Below, one piece after another: positions 41,209-49,700 of a stretch of 54,274 bases of DNA. Both the position numbers and the translations under genes were made by a program. Numbering within the stretch: position 1 is the first letter of the stretch; each line of letters begins with the position of its first letter. The notes beneath the pieces were generated by a model, which saw only the letters and a program-made list of their open reading frames with translations, made no database searches and had not been told where the DNA came from. The stretch comes from an uncultured Ruminococcus sp. (GTDB lineage Bacteria; Bacillota; Clostridia; Oscillospirales; Ruminococcaceae): contig CAJTOG010000008.1 of NCBI GenBank assembly GCA_910577575.1, positions 1 through 54,274 of the forward strand, read 5' to 3'.

Positions 41209-42086
41209 TTAAGTTCCCACTCCTTAAGCTGTTTTGCCTCATCATACATTACACAATAACTTTCATGACGCTTTTTAGGTATCTTTCCGTTATGAACTGC
41301 CTGAATTACTGCACAGCCTTTTTCACATGTGTGAGAACAATCTCTGAAACGACAGTTTTCAGTAAATTCAGTAAATTCACGGAAACAGTCTGCCAGCTCA
41401 TCTTTGCGAATTATGTCATACCGGTTTGTCTCAAACGTAGAAAATCCGGGAGTATCAGCAATATATCCGCCATCCTTCAGCTTATAAAGCTCTGCATGAC
41501 GTGTTGTATGCTTTCCTCTGCCTAACTTTCTGCTTATTTCACCTGTAGGAATATTAAGTGATGAATCAACGGCATTCAGAAGTGTCGACTTTCCTGCTCC
41601 TGAATTGCCTGTAAATGCACTTATTCTTCCTCTCAGCGTTTCACGTACCGCCTGAATCGAATCATTTTTGCTGTAATCAATCTCCATTACTTTTATACCG
41701 ATTGAACTGTATATATCCCTTATTGAACTGCCATCACCCAAATCAGTTTTGGTAATTATCATAACAGGTTCAATTTTTTTATATTCTGCAATTGCTATGA
41801 ATTTATCAAGAATAAGAAAATTCGGTACAGGACTTACCGTTGAAACTATAAAAATAATCTGGTCAAGATTTGCAAGCGGAGGTCTTATCAAAAAATTCTT
41901 CCTGACTTCAATTGCAGAGATTACACCGTTTTTTACAGTAACATTATCCCCGACTGCAGGACTTATGCCTTTATTGCGGAAAACTCCTCTTGCCCTGCAT
42001 TCAAAAATACCGTCAGGGGACTCTACTGTATAGAGTCCCCCTAAGCATTTCATTATAATTCCGCTGAATTTATCAAAACTTACCAT
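41205..42086 (-). CDS. rsgA: Ribosome small-subunit maturation GTPase RsgA
   Basis: Circularly permuted GTPase that checks late 30S assembly. 293 residues: OB fold, then the permuted G domain in order G4 (TKTD), G1 (GNSGAGKST) and G3 (DTPGF), and a C-terminal zinc site (CRFRDCSHTCEKGC). The ATG at 42086 overlaps the end of prkC by seven bases; an ATG 11 codons later is possible but would cut the first conserved strand. Confidence 0.94.
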   Translation of the reverse strand: MVSFDKFSGIIMKCLGGLYTVESPDGIFECRARGVFRNKGISPAVGDNVTVKNGVISAIEVRKNFLIRPPLANLDQIIFIVSTVSPVPNFLILDKFIAIAEYKKIEPVMIITKTDLGDGSSIRDIYSSIGIKVMEIDYSKNDSIQAVRETLRGRISAFTGNSGAGKSTLLNAVDSSLNIPTGEISRKLGRGKHTTRHAELYKLKDGGYIADTPGFSTFETNRYDIIRKDELADCFREFTEFTENCRFRDCSHTCEKGCAVIQAVHNGKIPKKRHESYCVMYDEAKQLKEWELK

Positions 42087-44458
42087 TGTCCACTTATTGT
42101 TCCGTTATCATACCATATCCAGGTATAATTGTCAGCCCAATAACCGTTTACACCAGGCTGATACCATGTCCATACACCGTTTACCCACTGACCGTTTGTA
42201 TATTCAACATAGTCAACCCAGTTTCCGTTCGCATCATATTCACCGTTTACTCCGATATTATGCGGTGGTTGTGTAGGTGCTTCTGTAGTTGGTTCTGTAG
42301 GTGCTTCTGTAGTTGGTTCTGTCTGCGATTCATCTGGAGATGTAGTCTGTGATGTCGGGAAGCCCTCAACTTGTTCAAATGCTGCTCTTATATCTCCGCC
42401 GGAAGTACATTCAGTGTAATTATCAGCAAAATTGAATTTATATGTTCCAATATTTGCTCTGAGGTTTGTATTAAGATTTGAAAGAATAATTGTAACGCTT
42501 ACATTTTCACCTGAGCCAACAACATCCTGAGTAATTGACGTATATTCAGGAACAAAGAATACAGGAGTATCCTGAGTATCAATTGTACCGTCTTCATTCT
42601 GGAGCAAGAAGCTTACTACAAAACGTCCGTTTGCATCTGACGGGAAATCAATAGTAAACGGTACCGTTCCATCAGGAGTTGTGCCATCGCTGACTTCAAA
42701 TGTGATAGTTGTACCTATTTCAACTTTTTCGCCCTTTTCAATAGACTGTTTTACAACAATGCCTTCATCCTCATAAGAAGCAACCTTTACTACTTCAACC
42801 TTCAAATTCTTGTATTCAGCAAGCATGGTCGCATCATCAATAGTCATGCCTACCCATTCATCAACGCTCACCTGTCCTGCCTCAACGCCCAGACTTACAT
42901 AAACAATAATTGTTGAACCTTTATGTGCCTGCTGACCTGCTTCCGGTTCAGTCTTGATTACATAGCCCTTGTCAACTTCAGTACTTGAGGAATTTTTCAT
43001 TTCAACTTCAAGACCAAGCTGTGTAAGCATATCCTTTGCGAGCTCGGAATTTTTCAGTGCAACATCAGGCACTTCAACAGTTTCCATACCTTTACTTATC
43101 TTAACTTTAAGGGTATCACCCTTTTTAAATTCAGTACCTGCTTCAATATCCTGTTCAATAATAATACCTGCTTCTGCCTCATTGAATTCCTGTCCGTCTT
43201 CCTGGAATTTGATATTGTTTCCGTACTTACTTACAGCATCACTGAAATCCATACCTACAACATCAGGCATGGTCCAGTCGTTCTGCTGTGAAGTATTCTT
43301 AAGCATATCAGTAAGCAGCAAGGAAATAATTATAACACCAACTATAATTACAACTACTACAATAGCAGTAAGTACAGGAACAGCAAGTGAAGAACGTTCT
43401 TCTTCCTCATCTTCATCATCATCGTCATCATAATAATCGTCATTGCTGTAAACGTTCCCATATGGCTGAACCGGCTGTGCAGCATATCTTCCATTGCCTG
43501 TTCCTGCATAAGCATTCTGATTTTCATAAATAGATTCCTGCTGTGGAATTTCAATATCGTTCTGTGAATAATACCGTGTATTTTCATTATTATCCGGAAT
43601 TTCTTCCTGATAATAACCGAAAACCATTTTAGGATTTGCTTTGAAACTTGCAATGTCAGCAAGCATTTCATCAGTATTCTGGTATCTGTCAGCAGGTGCT
43701 TTTTCCATAGCTCTCAAGACTATTTCCTCAAGTCCATCGGGAATATCAGGATTTATAGCTCTCGGACGTTCAGGAATATCATGCATATGCATAACGGCAA
43801 TAGCAACAGGATTATCACTGTCAAACGGTTTTCTTCCCGTAAGCATTTCATACATCATTGCACCGACAGAATAAATATCACTCTTTTCGTCAGTAATATC
43901 TCCGCTTGCCTGCTCGGGACTTATATAGTGAACACTGCCAATAGCCTGATCTGTTGCAGTCTTTCCTTCTTCACGTGCAAACTTGGCAATACCAAAATCC
44001 ATGACCTTGATAGTACCATCGCTGAACATCATAATATTCTGCGGTTTGATATCCCTGTGTACAATTCCCTTGTCATGAGCGTGCTGGAGAGCACGAAGAA
44101 TCTGTATAACAAAATGAACTGTGTCCTTCCATGTTAGAACCTTTTCTTCTTCAATATATTCTTTAAGGGTAATTCCGTCAATATACTCCATAACAATATA
44201 CTGAATCCTTTCAGAGAAACCGACATCATAAATCCTTACAATATTCGGGTGAGAAAGAACTGCTATTGCCTTTGATTCATTCCTGAAACGGCGGAGAAAT
44301 TCCTCGTTTTCTGCATATTCCTTTTTAAGAATCTTGATAGCGACAGGCTTGTTGTCAATAACATCAACACCCTTATAAACTTCAGCCATACCGCCGACAC
44401 CTATAAGTTCTGTTATTTCATACCTGCCATCGAGCTTTTTGCCAATATACTTATCCAT
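42080..44458 (-). CDS. prkC: PASTA-domain Ser/Thr protein kinase with [N/S]GxW-rich tail
   Basis: Membrane kinase sensing muropeptides/lipid II, 792 residues. The cytoplasmic kinase domain has the GVGGMAEVY loop, Lys42, HRD (134-136) and DFG (154-156). Then come a juxtamembrane region with an Asp/Glu run (340-354), one membrane helix (358-383) and three PASTA repeats (about 396-460, 461-528, 529-600). Unusually it continues for about 190 residues: a beta-rich domain, a TEPTTEAPTEP linker and a final Trp/Tyr-rich segment with five [N/S]G-x-W motifs, reminiscent of wall-binding repeats. AAGGAAGG precedes the ATG; prpC lies 65 bases upstream. Confidence 0.94.
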   Translation of the reverse strand: MDKYIGKKLDGRYEITELIGVGGMAEVYKGVDVIDNKPVAIKILKKEYAENEEFLRRFRNESKAIAVLSHPNIVRIYDVGFSERIQYIVMEYIDGITLKEYIEEEKVLTWKDTVHFVIQILRALQHAHDKGIVHRDIKPQNIMMFSDGTIKVMDFGIAKFAREEGKTATDQAIGSVHYISPEQASGDITDEKSDIYSVGAMMYEMLTGRKPFDSDNPVAIAVMHMHDIPERPRAINPDIPDGLEEIVLRAMEKAPADRYQNTDEMLADIASFKANPKMVFGYYQEEIPDNNENTRYYSQNDIEIPQQESIYENQNAYAGTGNGRYAAQPVQPYGNVYSNDDYYDDDDDEDEEEERSSLAVPVLTAIVVVVIIVGVIIISLLLTDMLKNTSQQNDWTMPDVVGMDFSDAVSKYGNNIKFQEDGQEFNEAEAGIIIEQDIEAGTEFKKGDTLKVKISKGMETVEVPDVALKNSELAKDMLTQLGLEVEMKNSSSTEVDKGYVIKTEPEAGQQAHKGSTIIVYVSLGVEAGQVSVDEWVGMTIDDATMLAEYKNLKVEVVKVASYEDEGIVVKQSIEKGEKVEIGTTITFEVSDGTTPDGTVPFTIDFPSDANGRFVVSFLLQNEDGTIDTQDTPVFFVPEYTSITQDVVGSGENVSVTIILSNLNTNLRANIGTYKFNFADNYTECTSGGDIRAAFEQVEGFPTSQTTSPDESQTEPTTEAPTEPTTEAPTQPPHNIGVNGEYDANGNWVDYVEYTNGQWVNGVWTWYQPGVNGYWADNYTWIWYDNGTISGQW

Positions 44459-44523
44459 TGTTTTCCCTTCCTTTTTATTTATAATTTATTATAAAAAATA
44501 ATAAACAGATTTAATCAAGTGAG

Positions 44524-45249
44524 CTAACCGGAAATAACCACAGCAGTCACATTGTCCCGACCACCTTTGTCAAGTGCAAGCTGAATTAGTGAGTCAACAG
44601 TGTTATCAAAGCCGACTTCAGAAATAACCTTATATATTTCATCATCAGAGCAGTATCCTGATAAACCGTCAGAACAAAGCAACAGCTCGATTTTATCTTC
44701 ATAAGTCAGAGTAAACGTATCAGTGAGAACAGTTTTGTCAACGCCTACTGCCCGTATGAGCATATGTTTCTGGGGGTGATTTTCCATTTCCTCTTCAGTA
44801 ATTTCACCACGCTCATATAAAAGAGCGGCAACATTATGGTCTGTTGTAACTTGATATAAACCGTCGTCAGCTATAACATATGCACGGCTGTCACCAACAT
44901 TTGCTATATATGCCGCATCAGATGTTACAAAAGCAGCCACACAGGTCGTACCCATACCGAAATTTTTGAAATCAAGCCTTGCCTTTGTGTAAATTACAGA
45001 ATTAGCCGCTGAAACGGAAGAAATCATAAGCATTCTGATTCCGTCCTCATCAAGCGTTTCACTGTAGCCTTCTGAAAACCTCTGGAAAAACTCATTTATA
45101 GCAAGAGTACTTGCTTCTTTTCCGGCACGCTCACCTCCCATACCGTCACAGACAACAGCAAGAACATTATGACCAAAATATTCACATCTTACAGCATCCT
45201 GATTTTCATCACGCTTCAAACCTATATCAGTACCAAATCTGAATCTCAT
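44524..45249 (-). CDS. prpC: PP2C-type protein phosphatase
   Basis: Partner phosphatase of the PASTA kinase. 241 residues with the metal-binding motifs of bacterial PP2C: GLKRDENQDA, VVCDGMGGERAGKEAS, NVGDSRAYV and, at the end, GGRDNVTAVVI. GGAGGCGG precedes the ATG, and its start overlaps the rlmN stop by four bases. Both gene order and motifs match prpC-prkC of Bacillus. Confidence 0.95.
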   Translation of the reverse strand: MRFRFGTDIGLKRDENQDAVRCEYFGHNVLAVVCDGMGGERAGKEASTLAINEFFQRFSEGYSETLDEDGIRMLMISSVSAANSVIYTKARLDFKNFGMGTTCVAAFVTSDAAYIANVGDSRAYVIADDGLYQVTTDHNVAALLYERGEITEEEMENHPQKHMLIRAVGVDKTVLTDTFTLTYEDKIELLLCSDGLSGYCSDDEIYKVISEVGFDNTVDSLIQLALDKGGRDNVTAVVISG

Positions 45250-46304
45250 ATTCTTCCGCCTCCATTCAATACATTTTCATTTGCAGCATCACGTCTTAAC
45301 TGTCCGCAGGCTGCTTCTATATCATTGCCGAGGGTACGCCGCACAGTAGCATTTATTCCACGCTTCCTGAGCCGTTTTGCAAATTCTGTAACAGCGTTTG
45401 CAGCAGTTCTGTAATTTCTTTCCTTAACTTTATTTACAGGTATAATATTTACATGACAGTTCATTCCCCTGAGCAAATCAGAAAGCTTGTCCGCATCTTT
45501 ATCAGAAGAATTTACATTTTCAATCACGGCATATTCAAACGTAATCCGTCTTCCTGTCCTGTCAATATAATACCGGCAAGAATCAAGCAGTTTCTGTATA
45601 TTATATGCATGATTTACAGGCATTATTTCACCTCTTGATAAATTATCGGCACTATGGAGCGATATGCAGAGCGTAAGGCCAAGCCGCAGTTCTGCCAATT
45701 CATAAATTTTCGGAACTATTCCGCAGGTTGAAACCGAAACATGACGAAGACTGAAATTATTTCCGTCTTTATCTGAAAAAAGATTAAGAAATTTTACAGT
45801 ATTATCAAAGTTATCCAGCGGTTCACCTATACCCATAAGAACAAGATTTGAAATTTTAATTCCTGAATTTTTTTCTGTCTCATAAATCTGCATGAGCATT
45901 TCAGCCGGTTCAAGATTCCTTACAAATCCTGCAATTGCTGATGCACAGAATCTGCAACCCATTTTACATCCAACCTGAGTCGAAATACATAAACTATATC
46001 CGTAACTGTATTCCATTAAAACAGTTTCCACAAAATTACCATCATGAAGTCCATATAAATATTTTACAGTATTATCCACATAAGATTCAAGCTTTTTCTG
46101 CACAAATAGTCTGTTTATATAAAAAATCTCTTTCAATCGCTCTCTCAATTGTGCAGAAATATCAGTCATTTTATCAAAATCAAAAATTCTCTTAACATGA
46201 AGCCATTGAAAAATCTGTTTTGCTCTAAATTTTTTTTCGCCAATATTTATAAGTTCAGTTTCAAGCTCCTGCAAATTAAGGTTTAAAATATTGATTTTTT
46301 CCAA
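45246..46304 (-). CDS. rlmN: 23S rRNA/tRNA adenine C2-methyltransferase RlmN
   Basis: Radical-SAM enzyme methylating A2503 of 23S rRNA and A37 of tRNA. 352 residues with the cluster motif CKMGCRFCAS and the GIGEPLDNFDN segment, ending with the family-type YRTAANAVTEFAKRLRKRGINATVRRTLG split region. The Cys in CGQLR near the end is the usual second catalytic cysteine. TTG start at 46304 after AAGGTGAG. Confidence 0.95.
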   Translation of the reverse strand: MEKINILNLNLQELETELINIGEKKFRAKQIFQWLHVKRIFDFDKMTDISAQLRERLKEIFYINRLFVQKKLESYVDNTVKYLYGLHDGNFVETVLMEYSYGYSLCISTQVGCKMGCRFCASAIAGFVRNLEPAEMLMQIYETEKNSGIKISNLVLMGIGEPLDNFDNTVKFLNLFSDKDGNNFSLRHVSVSTCGIVPKIYELAELRLGLTLCISLHSADNLSRGEIMPVNHAYNIQKLLDSCRYYIDRTGRRITFEYAVIENVNSSDKDADKLSDLLRGMNCHVNIIPVNKVKERNYRTAANAVTEFAKRLRKRGINATVRRTLGNDIEAACGQLRRDAANENVLNGGGRI

Positions 46305-46319
46305 TGGCTCACCTTCCTG

Positions 46320-47621
46320 TTAATATATTTTCTTAAACTTGGCAATGAAAAATCCATCACTTCCCAGAATCTCATCAGGAAAAAGAGTAACAGGATTTTC
46401 AATTTTTTTACCAAAAATTTCAGGCATTTTTATAAGCTCAGTTTCAGGATGATTTTCCAAAATTTTTTTAACTACTTCATCATTTTCAGCTTTTCGCAGT
46501 GTACACGTTGAATATACCATTTCACCGCCGACAGCAAGATATTTAAGTGCATTCTCTGCAATATTATACTGAATTTCAGGCAGACTTTCAAAATCTGACA
46601 GATTTTTATACTTGATTTCAGGCTTGTGACGGATTACTCCGAATCCCGAACATGGAACATCACAAAGAATTTTTGTATATTTCGGCAATTCAGGATTAAA
46701 TTTCAATGCGTCACCGGTTTCCGCCTTTATATTAGTAAGTCCTAAACGTTCCGCACCATCTCGTATAAGCTTCACACGCTTTTCATGCAGGTCAAATGCA
46801 TGGATTTCTCCACTGCCGTTCATCATCTCCGCCATTGTAAAAGTTTTTCCTCCCGGAGCTGAACATATATCAAGAACCAAATCTTTTTCACTCGGATTCA
46901 ACACCATACAGCATACCTGAGATGATAAATCCTGAACGTGAAAGAATCCTGATTTAAAAGCATCTGTATTAATTATATTACCACCTGAAAACCAATAGCA
47001 AATATTATCATTTGTATTCAGCTTTATGCCGTCAAGAGATTTTCTGAGCTGTTCATCAGTACATTTCAAATTATTCCTGCGGATATACGTAAATCCATCA
47101 ACTAACGAATGACTAAGAAAGGACTCTGTTTTTATTTCTCCATAATCATCAATAAGACTTTTGGCAAGTTGTATGGGTACTGAAAATCTCTCTGAAATCA
47201 TTTCAAATTTTTCACCTGTACAGACAAATTTCTTGCCATCCCTTATAAAATTTCTCAATACTGCATTTATCATTCCGCCCGCACTTGTTTTACCGAATTT
47301 TTTCGCAAGTGCCACACTTTCATTGACTGCCGTACTGTCTGAAATATTTTCCATAAAAAGAAGCTGATAAATTCCGCATCTCAATATTGTCACAACTATA
47401 CTGTCCATTTTCTTTATCGGTCGTGAACAATATTTTTTTATTATATAATCAAGGGTAATTTTCCTTTGAATCACTCCATAATAAATTGCCGTACAGAGTT
47501 TCTTTCCCTTAATATCAAGGTCTGATTTTTCAAGTCCGCTGCTGAGCTGGATATTTGAATAACTGTCATTTCTGAAAGTTTTATCAAGAAGTTTTGCGGC
47601 GAGATAGCGTGGGTCAGTCAT
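46320..47621 (-). CDS. rsmB: 16S rRNA m5C967 methyltransferase RsmB
   Basis: 433 residues. A NusB-like RNA-binding N-terminus (about 1-140) is followed by a SAM methyltransferase domain with CSAPGGKTFTMAE, the DVPCSGFG motif IV and the catalytic STCTLRKAEN motif VI cysteine. It follows the YugP-like gene with an 8-base overlap, and rlmN follows 15 bases downstream. Confidence 0.94.
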   Translation of the reverse strand: MTDPRYLAAKLLDKTFRNDSYSNIQLSSGLEKSDLDIKGKKLCTAIYYGVIQRKITLDYIIKKYCSRPIKKMDSIVVTILRCGIYQLLFMENISDSTAVNESVALAKKFGKTSAGGMINAVLRNFIRDGKKFVCTGEKFEMISERFSVPIQLAKSLIDDYGEIKTESFLSHSLVDGFTYIRRNNLKCTDEQLRKSLDGIKLNTNDNICYWFSGGNIINTDAFKSGFFHVQDLSSQVCCMVLNPSEKDLVLDICSAPGGKTFTMAEMMNGSGEIHAFDLHEKRVKLIRDGAERLGLTNIKAETGDALKFNPELPKYTKILCDVPCSGFGVIRHKPEIKYKNLSDFESLPEIQYNIAENALKYLAVGGEMVYSTCTLRKAENDEVVKKILENHPETELIKMPEIFGKKIENPVTLFPDEILGSDGFFIAKFKKIY

Positions 47622-48273
47622 TTTTTACCCTCGCAATCAGTCGCAGAAGCTGCATAATTGAAACAACAAGAGATGTAACATAGGTCATAGCCGCAGCAGT
47701 CAGAACCTTTCTTGCCTGAGGAATTTCATTCATTTCAAGTATTCCGTCACTTTCAAGCGTTTTCAATGCACGGTTACTTGCGTCAAGCTCTGTCGGAAGA
47801 GTAACAAGCTGAAAAATCACAACTGCACTGAACATTGCAATTCCAACATATATAAGATAATGAGATATTATAATACCGAGAATAAATACAAGATACCAAA
47901 ATCTCGAACATATATTCACTACAGGAACAATTTTTGAACGTATTACAATAGGTGCATAGCTTTCGGAGTGCTGACAGGCATGACCGCATTCATGAGCAGC
48001 AACTCCGATTGCCGCAACTGATGCCTTTCCGTAAACTGAATCAGATAAGCGGACAACATTTTCAACAGGTGAAAAATGGTCGGTAAGATTACCTGAAACA
48101 CGTTCGATTCCTATATGATACAAACCGTTGCTGTCAAGAATCCGGCGTGCTACCTGTTCAGCGGTAAGTCCACGGGAATTATTGACTGTACTGTACTTTC
48201 TGAAAGTACTTGTAACACCCCACTGTGCAAGAAGAGGAAGAATCAGCATTGCAAGTAAAAAAATCAAATCCAT
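47614..48273 (-). CDS. YugP-like zinc membrane peptidase
   Basis: 219 residues with an N-terminal membrane helix, the zinc motif HECGH (94-98) followed by ACQHSESYAP, and two or three later membrane helices. This is the putative neutral zinc metallopeptidase family (YugP, PF04298 type); substrates are unknown. The ATG at 48273 follows AGGAGGG, one base after the fmt stop. In Bacillus this slot of the gene row does not hold a yugP gene; the insertion is common in Clostridia. Confidence 0.9.
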   Translation of the reverse strand: MDLIFLLAMLILPLLAQWGVTSTFRKYSTVNNSRGLTAEQVARRILDSNGLYHIGIERVSGNLTDHFSPVENVVRLSDSVYGKASVAAIGVAAHECGHACQHSESYAPIVIRSKIVPVVNICSRFWYLVFILGIIISHYLIYVGIAMFSAVVIFQLVTLPTELDASNRALKTLESDGILEMNEIPQARKVLTAAAMTYVTSLVVSIMQLLRLIARVKND

Positions 48274-48274
48274 A

Positions 48275-49207
48275 TTAACCCTCCTGACCGAGTTTTTCAC
48301 CCTTAGTAAGTTTTCTTCCACGTAGAAAATCTGCTGTTTTCATACGTTTACCGCCTTCAAGCTGAACTTCGTTAAAAATTATAACTCCATTCCAGCAACT
48401 TACACCAAACCTTTCTGTATCCACTACAGTACCCACTTGGTCAGGTAAATTACAATCTGAAATTTCAGATGCAAAAACTTTCAGTCTTTTACCGTTCAGT
48501 GTTGTATATCCGGTTACACCCCTGATGGTATTGTGGATATCCTGCACTGAAAAATTAAAGTCAAGAAAACTCATTGTTTTTTCTATCATCGGAGAATAAC
48601 AACTTAAAGAATCGTCCTGTTTTTCGGGAGTAATTGTATTATTTAATATTCCATCAATCGTTTCCATAAGAACTTCTCCACCTATTTCTGAAAGTCTGCT
48701 GTATAATTCCGAATAAGTCTCATTTTTACCGATTGGAGTGGATTTTTTAATCAGCATATCACCGGTATCAAGTCCCTCATTCATCTGCATCGAAGTAACT
48801 CCCGTTTCAGTCTCTCCGTTGAGCAATACCCAGTTAATAGGTGCAGCACCCCTGTATTTAGGCAAAAGAGAAGCATGAATATTGATGCAGCCATATTCCG
48901 GAAGCTCCAGAATTTCCTTCGGCAAAATCTGACCGTAAGCAGTGACAATAATCAGCTCTGGAGCAATATCCCTTAAAATTTTCATGGAATTTTCGGCATC
49001 CTCACCCTTTCGCAGTGAAATCGGCTGATATACAGGAATATTATACTCAAGTGCAAGCGACTTTACAGGGGTAGGAATCATTTTATATCCTCTTCCTTTC
49101 GGCTTGTCGGGCTGAGTAAATACGGCGGAAACTTCATGACCGCTTTCTGCCAGCTTTCTAAGGCATGGAACAGCAAAATCCGGTGTTCCCATAAAAACTA
49201 TCTTCAA
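48275..49207 (-). CDS. fmt: Methionyl-tRNA formyltransferase
   Basis: Formylates initiator Met-tRNA. 310 residues with the MGTPDFAVP start, the formyl-folate site HASLLPKYRGAAPINW and the distal NEGLDTGDML, then the C-terminal tRNA-binding barrel. TTG start at 49207 after GGAGGATTAATA, two bases from the end of def, its functional partner. Confidence 0.96.
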   Translation of the reverse strand: MKIVFMGTPDFAVPCLRKLAESGHEVSAVFTQPDKPKGRGYKMIPTPVKSLALEYNIPVYQPISLRKGEDAENSMKILRDIAPELIIVTAYGQILPKEILELPEYGCINIHASLLPKYRGAAPINWVLLNGETETGVTSMQMNEGLDTGDMLIKKSTPIGKNETYSELYSRLSEIGGEVLMETIDGILNNTITPEKQDDSLSCYSPMIEKTMSFLDFNFSVQDIHNTIRGVTGYTTLNGKRLKVFASEISDCNLPDQVGTVVDTERFGVSCWNGVIIFNEVQLEGGKRMKTADFLRGRKLTKGEKLGQEG

Positions 49208-49209
49208 TA

Positions 49210-49671
49210 TTAATCCTCCTCAGGTATGAAAAATTCTTCAACAATTTCAGTAAAAACATGACCGTCAAGATGGTCATTTTCATGGTCGGTACACTCTGCA
49301 CCAAGTTCAGTAAATTCACGTTCAAACCAGTTTCCATTTCTGTCCTGTGCTTTCAGACGGACTTTCATTGGACGGGTAACATACCCCCAGATATTCGGAC
49401 ATGAAAGACAGCCTTCCTGAACACGCTGTTTGCCCTCACGATAAATAATTTCAGGATTTATAGCTTCAATACGGTCTTCGTCAAGATGCATTATAAAAAT
49501 TCTCCTACAAATTCCTATCTGAGGTGCTGCAAGTCCGACACCTTGTGCCTTATCAAGCGTTTCATGCATATCGTCCAGAAGTATCGCAAGCTTACGGTCA
49601 AATTTTTCAACCGGTTTGCAGACTTTATGAAGCATTTCATCTTTATCAGTTAAAATTTTTCTAAGTGCCAT
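49210..49671 (-). CDS. def: Peptide deformylase
   Basis: Removes the formyl group from new proteins. 153 residues with the three family motifs: GVGLAAPQIG (44-53), EGCLS (86-90, Cys88 metal ligand) and HENDH (130-134: His130 and His134 ligands, Glu131 catalytic). The length is standard. AAGGATG precedes the ATG. Confidence 0.96.
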   Translation of the reverse strand: MALRKILTDKDEMLHKVCKPVEKFDRKLAILLDDMHETLDKAQGVGLAAPQIGICRRIFIMHLDEDRIEAINPEIIYREGKQRVQEGCLSCPNIWGYVTRPMKVRLKAQDRNGNWFEREFTELGAECTDHENDHLDGHVFTEIVEEFFIPEED

Positions 49672-49700
49672 AATTTCAGTTCATCCTTTTTATTATTTAT

